A stretch of DNA of 15,996 nucleotides. Origin: Clostridium sp. CAG:440. Its GTDB lineage: Bacteria > Bacillota > Clostridia > TANB77 > CAG-508. The stretch is from assembly GCA_000437215.1 (NCBI GenBank), contig FR898635.1:60419-76414 (forward strand), written 5' to 3'. Below the pieces are notes generated by a model. It did not search any database. It was given only the letters and a program-made list of their open reading frames with translations, and had not been told where the DNA came from. Position numbers and translations under genes: made by a program. Each line of letters opens with the position of its first letter. Position 1 is the first letter of the stretch. Positions 6,629 through 13,184 of the stretch are shown here, piece by piece.

Positions 6629-7171
6629 TTATTTATATACATTTTCATAAACATAACCACGTCTTTTTGTAGCTATAACTTCTATATAATTAATATAACC
6701 CAAATCCTGCAATACTCTTACACGTGTATTTGGCAAATAGCTATAAAACTTACCAGACATAGTTTTATAAGCATATATATTTGTATTAGACTTTAATACT
6801 TTAGTTTTCCCAACTAAATTGTTTAAAGCTACATTGTTATAAACTGTATATGCATATATATTAATGTAAGCATACCTATTGGTTGCTTTTATATATACAT
6901 AATCTACTGTTGAACTAATATTTTTTAATATTTTTACTGTTGTATTTGGTAAATAAGTATATTTAGTTCCGGTTAAATCAAAATTAGAATATAGAATTGT
7001 TGTTGATTTTAGTTTTCTATATTCCCCAACTGTATTTTTTACATAATTATTGTTAGTTGCTTCTATAGAATTACTATTTGTTAAATAGTCACTGCATGCC
7101 CATTCATTTTCTCCTATTCTACTCCAATTCCCAACTTCTTCATATACAACTACTTTATTTCCATTATACAA
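6629..7171 (-). pseudogene. C-terminal SH3-like repeats, detached from the C39 peptidase frame
   Basis: This open stretch encodes 180 residues but has only a TTG (7171) with no good ribosome binding site, and its first residues (LYNGNKVVVYEEVGNWSRIG...WACSDYL) are the second half of a bacterial SH3 domain. It then holds two related repeats of about 65 residues, beginning VGEYRKLKSTTILY and VGKTKVLKSNTNIY, each with a YLPNT turn and a Tyr-rich end. These look like SH3-type cell-wall-binding repeats. It therefore appears to be the C-terminal part of the surface protein whose N-terminal part ends at 7150. The two pieces are in different frames and overlap by 22 bases. The natural reading is one ancestral gene damaged by an internal deletion. 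I judge it non-coding now unless frameshifting occurs. Confidence 0.7.
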
Positions 7172-7719
7172 ACTTCTTTATAATTTATATCAAACACATT
7201 GGCTGTCCATCTAAATGCACTCCAATATGTTCCATTGTTAGCACTTCTAAATCCATATTTTACAAATAAATCTGCCATTTGGCTTGGATTTATTGTTCCT
7301 TTTATACTTGATACAACCATTGCAGCACTTGTAGGTCCACAACCACTTGTACCTATTGTTTGTGAGCTATTTTCTACACTAGAATACATCTTATTTTTCC
7401 ATCTAGTATCTATTTGGCTATAATATGTTAATCCTGTATATTGTCCCAATAAAATGTTAGGTAACTCTCTAGAACCATTATATGCTATTTCACCTTGTAA
7501 TTCAAAGCCTTCATCTTCTACTTCTTGCTTTTCTAGTTCTTGTTCATCTTCTATATAGGCTTCTGGTATTTTTGTGGAACTACAATTATCTTCTATTACA
7601 TTTTCTACTATATTACTTATTTTATCTATATCTTCTTGGGTATACTTTATTCCCAAAAAGGCGCTTACAAGTATAATTAATATTGTTATTATTGTTATTA
7701 CTAAGCCTTTTTTGCTCAC
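7150..7719 (-). CDS. Truncated C39-type cysteine peptidase, membrane-anchored
   Basis: Translation starts at GTG 7719, with AAGGAG 9 bases upstream. Residues 6-24 are a hydrophobic anchor or signal segment, followed by an acidic linker. From about residue 96 the sequence matches the start of a C39-type papain-like peptidase (YYSQIDTRWKNKMYS), with the catalytic Cys at C127 in GTSGCGPTSAAM and the helix region SQMADLFVKYGFRSANNGTYWSAF. The product ends at residue 189, about 12 residues after FDINYKEV. The family normally continues with a GGHYIV-type catalytic His segment and an Asp/Asn; both are absent. The missing part and the frame change point to an internal deletion that removed the rest of the peptidase domain and the first half of an SH3 domain. 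It was likely a secreted wall-bound peptidase or amidase; the present product should be catalytically dead. Confidence 0.75.
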   Translation of the reverse strand: MSKKGLVITIITILIILVSAFLGIKYTQEDIDKISNIVENVIEDNCSSTKIPEAYIEDEQELEKQEVEDEGFELQGEIAYNGSRELPNILLGQYTGLTYYSQIDTRWKNKMYSSVENSSQTIGTSGCGPTSAAMVVSSIKGTINPSQMADLFVKYGFRSANNGTYWSAFRWTANVFDINYKEVCIMEIK

Positions 7720-7763
7720 TTCGAATATCTCCTTCCTATTTTTTATACTAACTCTCTAATATT

Positions 7764-7792
7764 ATTTTATGAAAATTTAATATTCTTGTGAA
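7764..7792 (-). promoter_or_regulatory. Promoter of the C39 peptidase gene
   Basis: On the minus strand TTCACA (7792-7787), a 17-base spacer and TAAAAT (7769-7764) form a good sigma-70 type promoter, about 45 bases before the GTG start. It stands back to back with the 7807-7835 promoter. Confidence 0.55.
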
Positions 7793-7806
7793 TAACTGTC
7801 CTAAAA

Positions 7807-7835
7807 TTGACAAATCATCATAAATAAACTAAAAT
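7807..7835 (+). promoter_or_regulatory. Promoter of the P-loop kinase gene
   Basis: TTGACA (7807-7812), 17 bases, then TAAAAT (7830-7835). The predicted start near 7842 leaves a leader of about 25 bases containing the AAAGGA ribosome binding site. Confidence 0.65.
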
Positions 7836-7866
7836 ATAAGAAATTTAGTAGAAAGGATAGATAAAA

Positions 7867-8409
7867 ATGTATAATAAAATTTCTATTGTTGGAGGATCAG
7901 GCAGTGGAAAAAGTACTTTATGCAATATTTTATCAAAAGAATTAAATCTACCTGCTATACATTTAGACGCAATAAACTATAATGCAAATTGGGTAGAAGT
8001 TGACAAAAACAAAAGAGACCAAATAATTACACAAAAATCGCTAGAAGAAAAATGGATAATTGATGGCAATTATAATAAAACTCTTAAAGACCGCTTCTAC
8101 AAAGCAGACTTAATAATATGGCTAGACTACTCAACATATATGCAATTAAAAGGAATATTTAAAAGATATTTAAAAACTAAAAATAATGAAAGACCAGAAA
8201 TACCAGGATGCAAAGAACGATTAACATTTAAATTTGTAAAATATGTAGCAACATATAACAAGAAAAAAAGGAATATAATTGAAGATGCACTAAAAGACAT
8301 TCCAAAAGAAAAAGTTATAATATTTAAAAAACAAAAAGATCTTAACACTTGGCTAAAAGATTTTACAAAAAATGAAAAAATATTAGATAACATAAACAAA
8401 AAAAGCTAG
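7867..8409 (+). CDS. P-loop kinase-like protein, FlaR/topology-modulation family
   Basis: This 180-residue protein has the adenylate/shikimate-kinase-like P-loop fold. The Walker A motif is G9-G-S-G-S-G-K15-S-T, followed by LPAIHLDAINYNANW and EEKWIIDGNYNKTL, which are characteristic of proteins annotated as DNA topology modulation protein FlaR or adenylate kinase-like. DLIIWLDYS is the strand before the lid; KERLTFKFVKYVATYNKK follows. FlaR naming derives from old annotation of a small family, and the true substrate is unknown; a small-molecule or nucleotide kinase is plausible. The ATG at 7867 has AAAGGA about 10 bases upstream and its own promoter. It is alone on its transcript. Its last codons lie within the terminator hairpin shared with the convergent nucleotidase gene, and the two stop codons overlap. 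Confidence 0.85.
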   Translation: MYNKISIVGGSGSGKSTLCNILSKELNLPAIHLDAINYNANWVEVDKNKRDQIITQKSLEEKWIIDGNYNKTLKDRFYKADLIIWLDYSTYMQLKGIFKRYLKTKNNERPEIPGCKERLTFKFVKYVATYNKKKRNIIEDALKDIPKEKVIIFKKQKDLNTWLKDFTKNEKILDNINKKS

Positions 8410-8426
8410 TTGTCACTAGCTTTTTT
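8399..8426. terminator. Bidirectional terminator shared by convergent genes
   Basis: An 11-base perfect stem, AAAAAAGCTAG (8399-8409) and CTAGCTTTTTT (8416-8426), encloses the loop TTGTCA. Runs of T follow the stem on both strands. It forms the last codons and stops of both the kinase (stop 8407-8409) and the nucleotidase (stop 8408-8406, minus). Confidence 0.8.
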
Positions 8427-8999
8427 ATTTTCATTTAAATATCTATATATTTCTCCCCAGTTGTATAAAGTCTTAAGATATAAACTATCTTTAGTTTCAG
8501 ATGAAGGTGCATCTTTTAAATAAATAGAATGAATTTTTTCACTTGAAACACTTTTACAAATATTTAAAGAATCATCAATCATAACAAAAACACCCTCATC
8601 TTGACATATTTTAGCCTTGTCTTTAGCCTCAAAGAAATATTTATCAAAAATATCCATATTGGCCTTTTTTAATCTATCATGAGTAATATTAATAACTTCT
8701 TTGTCAAATCCTCCTCTGGCAGTTATAATTATTAAAGAATGCCCATCTTTTTTTAACATTTTAAGTACTTCTTTTGCCCCTGGCATAAATGATGTTTCTT
8801 TCATAATTTTTCTGCAATATTTATTAAAAAAATCATTTATCTGCTCTTCTGACCAATTAAACCTGTCTTGCAATTTTAATTCATAATTATTTTCTTTACT
8901 ATTTTGTTTTAATTCAAGCATATCATACAATTCAGAGTAAACTCTAAAAGTTTTTTCTGTATCAAATATTACTCCATCTAAATCTATTCCAATTTTCAT
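8406..8999 (-). CDS. NT5C-type 5'-nucleotidase, HAD superfamily
   Basis: This 197-residue HAD hydrolase carries all four motifs: D6-L-D8-G-V (nucleophile and acid), T93 in IIITARGG, a Lys in the AKDKAK segment at 126-130, and D142-D143 in MIDDS. The cap between motifs I and II is helical and short. The pattern fits the 5'(3')-deoxyribonucleotidase (NT5C-type) group, which dephosphorylates nucleoside monophosphates; the substrate is inferred from family resemblance. The ATG at 8999 has TAGGAG just upstream. It begins 24 bases after the helicase stop and is the last gene of the three-gene minus-strand operon. Its final codons form the terminator stem. Confidence 0.85.
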   Translation of the reverse strand: MKIGIDLDGVIFDTEKTFRVYSELYDMLELKQNSKENNYELKLQDRFNWSEEQINDFFNKYCRKIMKETSFMPGAKEVLKMLKKDGHSLIIITARGGFDKEVINITHDRLKKANMDIFDKYFFEAKDKAKICQDEGVFVMIDDSLNICKSVSSEKIHSIYLKDAPSSETKDSLYLKTLYNWGEIYRYLNENKKASDN

Positions 9000-9023
9000 A
9001 AATTCTCCTACCTTATATTTATT

Positions 9024-11669
9024 TTATTTAAAAGAAAGCTCTTGTTTTTTTAGAATTTTATCTTTATACGAAATATTTTTCATTCTTGCTTTTAATAGTT
9101 TTCTTCTACCATCTGCAGTTTTAGTATATATTAAATCATGTTCTCCAATTTTTTGTCCCCAGTATTTAGAAAAAATTTCTGCATATTCTTTTTTTATAGA
9201 CAATACTTCTGGCACATTGTAATATTGGTTTATTTCTTTTAAATTGTTAGTTAATTTTGCAATAATATATCTTTGATTTTCTGTTTTGGTAAACACTTCT
9301 TCTAAACAGTCTGCAAATAAATTACTTTCTTTTAAAGTACAACCAGTAATTGCACACGTAACATTTTTCTTATTGTCTTTTCTAACTACAATTTTTATTT
9401 TAGTCCTTGGTGTACTTATATATTTACATCTATATAACGAATTTAAGACAACTCCTCCTACCGCTTTTAACATATTTTCAGATTTGCTAAATTTATATAT
9501 TTTATATAATTTTACTCCTAAATAAATTCCAAGTCCTATCTCAGCTACTTTAAATATAAATGGTACTTTTATAAATTTAAAAATGATTGCAAATAATATT
9601 AATAAAAATATTGCCAAAATTATTACTAACCTCTTATTAATAAACCATGCACTTTTTATTTTTTCACTATCTTCTAGCTGAACCTTTGTTGTCATACCAT
9701 CATTTTGCTTTTCTAAAGCATTTTGCCATGAATTAAACATAGTTTGTCTATTTTGTGATTTTTGTTTCATTTGTTCATTTAATTTTAATATGTTCTCTTT
9801 TGTAAAATTAGTATCATTTATCCCTAATCTTTCTATTCCATTTTCAACTATATTATTTTCATAATTTAATCCAACAAATGATGTAAATCTTCTTTTTAGC
9901 ATTTCATAGTCTGCATTTTCTACATTATTATTTTCATTATCTGCAACACACACTAAGTGCCATATATTTGCTGTTTTATTTGGATTTTTATTTACTCTTA
10001 TTGCACGACCTCTCATTTGATTAGAAAGCATAAATGATCCAACAAAACTTGCTAACACTAATGTGTTTATACTTGGCTCGTCCCAACCTTCCCCAAGCAA
10101 TGATTTTGTTCCTATTATTACTTTAATTTGACCAACAGAAAATAATTTTGAAATTAAAGACATTACTTTATTTCTTATTCCTCCTGGCACTTTTACTATT
10201 GAATAATTTTCATTTATTTTTAATGGTTCAAATTTTAATTTATTTACATCAACCCCATTTTCATAACACAATCCATATAAATTTTCTTGTTTTTCTTTTG
10301 GAATAATAAACATACTTCCTGTTAAAACTGCCATATTTATATTAGAAAATTTTTTTGTTAATTCTATAAATATAGGCATAACACCTAATTTATTTATTTC
10401 CATTTTTTCATCTTCCAAATATTCTTTTCGAATATAATCTGTAAGCACTACCATTCTTAAGTCTTCTTTTAAGTTTTCTTTTTCTATATCTAAAATTTCA
10501 CAAATACTATTTATTTTTCCTATACTATTTAAAAAATATTTTTGCATTGTTTCATTATTTGAAAATGATAGACTTCCTTTTTCGATTGCCCCTATTTTAT
10601 TTAATTCAGCCTCTACATCAGATATTGTCTCTTCATATTTTTCATAATTTTTTCTATCTGTTATAATTACACTTTTTAATAAAATTTCTAACCAATTATT
10701 ATTCAAAGCAGGTATCTTAGTTATGTCTCCTAATATTTCCAAATTATCTTTATTTATTTTTATATTTTTGCTATTTAAATAAATAATCATACTACTATAA
10801 TATTCAACATTATTAAGTAATTCTTCTTGATAATCATATGGTGATAAAATATATTTGTGATTTTTTATTGCTTCTGTAAAATTATCGTTCTGTTTTATTT
10901 CCTCAATTATATTTTTTAATTTTTCACTATATTGATTAATTTGATCTAATTCTTCATTTGTTGGTTCATTAAAATAAATATAATCTTGATGTGGACACAG
11001 ATTTTTTGCTTTTACAAGTTCTGGAACTGTTATTTCTGCATCTATTTCGCCACATAATGATACATATTTTTTCCATTCTGAAAATTCACTATCATATGGA
11101 GGTGTTGCTGTTAATGCAATAATTTTAGAATTTTCTAATTGTTCTACCACTTTTTTTAGGCTATCCCACCATTGACTTTTCAAATGATGTGCTTCATCTA
11201 AAACTATTGTTGATATTCCTTTATTCTTTAGTTCTTGAACTATATCATAATTTTTTATATTTTCTGTTGTTATTTCTATTTTTTCCTCTTCTATAATATC
11301 ATCTGTTTCTTCATTCTCATCTTTTACTTTTTTCTTTTTATATGCATAATGAAGAGCTTGATATGTAACAACATTAAAAAATTTTAAATCATAAATATTT
11401 GTACTTATCCAATCAGGTATTTTTTCATAATTTGTAAATGATGATACAAATCTATCTACCCATTGATTTTTTATAGTTACTGTTGGCGCAAAAATAATTA
11501 CTGGATTTTTTAAATACCTTGCAAGTTCTAGTCCTAATATTGTCTTACCAGATCCTGGTGCTGCAACAATATGAACTTTTTTATCTTCTATATATTTTTC
11601 TACTTGATTTAATACTTTTTGTTGGTATGGCCTCCATGGATATTTAAATTTTATGTCCTTATTAAACAT
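9024..11669 (-). CDS. SF2 DEAD/DEAH-box helicase with membrane helices near the C-terminus
   Basis: This 881-residue protein has a type III restriction-like SF2 helicase core: a WRPYQQ entry motif at 12-17, Walker A APGSGKT at 37-43, DEAH at 158-161, TATPP at 187-191, a GTKSLLGEGWDEP strand, and motif VI QMRGRAIRVN near 552-560. A charged Lys/Glu insertion occupies about 111-147, between the nucleotide-binding motifs. A long helical region of about 250 residues separates the two RecA-like lobes. After motif VI comes a linker, then two hydrophobic segments (about 679-700 and 706-723; LVIILAIFLLILFAIIF and VAEIGLGIYLGVKLY) that look like a membrane hairpin, and a 150-residue hydrophilic tail. 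A membrane-tethered helicase is unusual. The ATG overlaps the end of the upstream membrane-protein gene by 8 bases, with AAAGGAG upstream, so the two are translationally coupled. I recall similar proteins of unknown role in Firmicutes. DNA versus RNA substrate cannot be decided. Confidence 0.85.
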   Translation of the reverse strand: MFNKDIKFKYPWRPYQQKVLNQVEKYIEDKKVHIVAAPGSGKTILGLELARYLKNPVIIFAPTVTIKNQWVDRFVSSFTNYEKIPDWISTNIYDLKFFNVVTYQALHYAYKKKKVKDENEETDDIIEEEKIEITTENIKNYDIVQELKNKGISTIVLDEAHHLKSQWWDSLKKVVEQLENSKIIALTATPPYDSEFSEWKKYVSLCGEIDAEITVPELVKAKNLCPHQDYIYFNEPTNEELDQINQYSEKLKNIIEEIKQNDNFTEAIKNHKYILSPYDYQEELLNNVEYYSSMIIYLNSKNIKINKDNLEILGDITKIPALNNNWLEILLKSVIITDRKNYEKYEETISDVEAELNKIGAIEKGSLSFSNNETMQKYFLNSIGKINSICEILDIEKENLKEDLRMVVLTDYIRKEYLEDEKMEINKLGVMPIFIELTKKFSNINMAVLTGSMFIIPKEKQENLYGLCYENGVDVNKLKFEPLKINENYSIVKVPGGIRNKVMSLISKLFSVGQIKVIIGTKSLLGEGWDEPSINTLVLASFVGSFMLSNQMRGRAIRVNKNPNKTANIWHLVCVADNENNNVENADYEMLKRRFTSFVGLNYENNIVENGIERLGINDTNFTKENILKLNEQMKQKSQNRQTMFNSWQNALEKQNDGMTTKVQLEDSEKIKSAWFINKRLVIILAIFLLILFAIIFKFIKVPFIFKVAEIGLGIYLGVKLYKIYKFSKSENMLKAVGGVVLNSLYRCKYISTPRTKIKIVVRKDNKKNVTCAITGCTLKESNLFADCLEEVFTKTENQRYIIAKLTNNLKEINQYYNVPEVLSIKKEYAEIFSKYWGQKIGEHDLIYTKTADGRRKLLKARMKNISYKDKILKKQELSFK

Positions 11670-12681
11670 CTTTATTCTCCTTTTTAGTCTTTATTGAAAT
11701 TACAGATACAAATATTCCGCTTAATAATACATACAAATAAAAACTTACTCCTCTATTTAATAACATTGCACTACTAATTATTTCATTTGGAAACACTCCA
11801 TTAAATAATGATAAAAATCCACCTTCTGTTACCCCAACTGCACCTGGTGATGGAATTCCAGAAACTGTTGCATATAATACAGATTGAAGAGTTATTAATT
11901 GAAATGAATTATACCCATTTAAACCAAATGCACAATAAATTAAATATGTTATACTATAATAAAATAAAACCTGTATAAATGTTGTTACTAATGTTTTTAA
12001 CATTAATATTCTATGTTCTTTAAAATATTTAGCACTTCCATGATATTTTGTAAGTTCACTTTCAATTTTCTCTACCTTGTTTTCTAGATTTTTTATTTTT
12101 ATTTTTTTTAAAATTTTTTCTGCAAATCTAATTAATGCTGCAGATAATTTTTTTGAAAATATTCCTATAAGTAATAATGCTAGTGCTGACATATTTAAAC
12201 TAACACCAATTATAAAAAAACAAACTAGCCCACTATTCAAATGACTTGTATTTAAAAATACACTAATAAATGCAAATGTAAGTGTTATTATTTGAAAACT
12301 GCATAAATTTACAAGTAAAGCTAGCGTAGAATTTGCAACAGATATTTTGTCTTTGTGCATGTAATATATTTGCATTGGTTGCCCTCCACTTGCAGCTGGC
12401 GTAATTGCACTAAAAAAGAAACCAATTAATGCATATTTAAAATTTTTAAATATATTACTTTTTTCTCCTAGGGCTTTTAAAGTTCTTCCTAAATTAACTG
12501 ATTCTAAAATAAGATAAAATGCCATAAAAATAATTGCAATTAAAACAAATTTTAAGTCTACTGTTTTTATTATATTAAATATGCTTCCAACATCTTGGTC
12601 TTTTAAAATTATATAAAATGTTAATCCTATTAATAAAATAAATAATAACAAATTTTTTATCATCTTTTTTGATTTTTCCAT
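11662..12681 (-). CDS. UPF0104/lysylphosphatidylglycerol synthase-type integral membrane protein
   Basis: This 339-residue protein has about eight hydrophobic segments (near residues 8-26, 46-63, 83-100, 123-145, 151-172, 232-252, 262-280 and 308-332). It also carries the family signatures TPAASGGQPMQ after the third segment and SGIPSPGAVGVTEGG before the last. It corresponds to the membrane (flippase-like) domain found in MprF and in stand-alone UPF0104 proteins. It lacks the cytosolic aminoacyl-transfer domain of full MprF, so lipid or polyprenyl-linked substrate movement is the likely role, not lysine transfer; the substrate is unknown. The ATG at 12681 has AGGTGAG just upstream. It is the first gene of the operon and is coupled to the membrane-tethered helicase. 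Confidence 0.85.
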   Translation of the reverse strand: MEKSKKMIKNLLLFILLIGLTFYIILKDQDVGSIFNIIKTVDLKFVLIAIIFMAFYLILESVNLGRTLKALGEKSNIFKNFKYALIGFFFSAITPAASGGQPMQIYYMHKDKISVANSTLALLVNLCSFQIITLTFAFISVFLNTSHLNSGLVCFFIIGVSLNMSALALLLIGIFSKKLSAALIRFAEKILKKIKIKNLENKVEKIESELTKYHGSAKYFKEHRILMLKTLVTTFIQVLFYYSITYLIYCAFGLNGYNSFQLITLQSVLYATVSGIPSPGAVGVTEGGFLSLFNGVFPNEIISSAMLLNRGVSFYLYVLLSGIFVSVISIKTKKENKDV

Positions 12682-12713
12682 TTTCTCACCTGCTATAAGA
12701 TTTTTGTATTATT

Positions 12714-12742
12714 ATATTATCAAAAAATTATTACATTTACAA
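12714..12742 (-). promoter_or_regulatory. Promoter of the membrane protein-helicase-nucleotidase operon
   Basis: On the minus strand TTGTAA (12742-12737), a 17-base spacer and TAATAT (12719-12714) stand about 30 bases before the ATG at 12681. Spacing is right but both boxes are imperfect. The rest of the gap up to 12867 is AT-rich with no other clear signal. Confidence 0.45.
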
Positions 12743-12867
12743 CTTTTTATATAGAAATTATTAGTAATAATTTGTAAAATTTCACATATAATACTAAAGA
12801 CTTAAAATATTTTAGTTTAATTATAAAATTAAAAATTATACAATTTGTGGAATTTGGCTAAAAAGTA

Positions 12868-12896
12868 TTGACATTAAACCTCTTCCGTTGTATAAT
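12868..12896 (+). promoter_or_regulatory. Perfect consensus promoter of the initiator tRNA gene
   Basis: TTGACA (12868-12873), exactly 17 bases, TATAAT (12891-12896). The predicted start, near 12903, is about 11 bases before the mature tRNA 5' end. Confidence 0.85.
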
Positions 12897-12913
12897 AAAA
12901 AAAGTTCATACAT

Positions 12914-12989
12914 CGCGGGGTGGAGCAGTTGGCAGCTCGTTGGGCTCATAACCCAAAGGTCGTAAGTTCGAGTCTTACCCCCGCAACCA
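12914..12989 (+). tRNA. Initiator tRNA-fMet (anticodon CAT)
   Basis: A complete 76-base cloverleaf with anticodon CAT at 12947-12949 and an encoded CCA. The acceptor strands CGCGGGG and CCCCGCA leave C1 opposite A72 unpaired, and the anticodon stem has three G-C pairs next to the loop. Both are hallmarks of the initiator tRNA, not the elongator. The T arm is GTAAG-TTCGAGT-CTTAC. It is a single-gene unit with its own strong promoter and terminator. Its 3' half resembles the half tRNA at 3882-3926, which lies in the opposite orientation. Confidence 0.97.
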
Positions 12990-12994
12990 AATTA

Positions 12995-13021
12995 AACACT
13001 AGTTCTAACTAGTGTTTTTTT
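12995..13021 (+). terminator. Intrinsic terminator of the tRNA gene
   Basis: The stem AACACTAGT (12995-13003) and ACTAGTGTT (13008-13016) with a 4-base loop is followed by a run of T to 13021. It begins 5 bases past the CCA end. Confidence 0.8.
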
Positions 13022-13073
13022 ATGTCTATTTAATGTCCAAAATGTAAATTATAATAAATTTATTAAACAAATA

Positions 13074-13102
13074 TTTACATTTTAATTTTTACATGCTATA
13101 AA
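13074..13102 (+). promoter_or_regulatory. Probable promoter of the comM-dprA-yraN cluster
   Basis: TTTACA (13074-13079), 17 bases, TATAAA (13097-13102). The predicted leader before the TTG start is about 75 bases. No hairpin or competence box (such as a ComK site) stands out in it. Confidence 0.5.
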
Positions 13103-13184
13103 TAATTCATATTATTTCAATTTTTATTTCTAAATTTTATTCTAAAAAAATCCAAAATAAAAAATTAAATAAAGGAGGTATTTT

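Noticed and set aside
8127..8399. Minus-strand open frame of 90 codons opposite the P-loop kinase
   Set aside because: A hydrophobic shadow produced by the Lys-rich kinase coding strand; no start signals.
12682..12867. AT-rich gap before the tRNA as a replication origin or riboswitch
   Set aside because: No DnaA-box cluster, repeats or conserved leader fold was seen; only promoters at its edges.
3882..12989. The segment between the two tRNA sequences as a mobile element bounded by direct repeats
   Set aside because: The two tRNA sequences are in opposite orientation, differ at five positions in the shared half, and the genes between them are not mobile-element genes.
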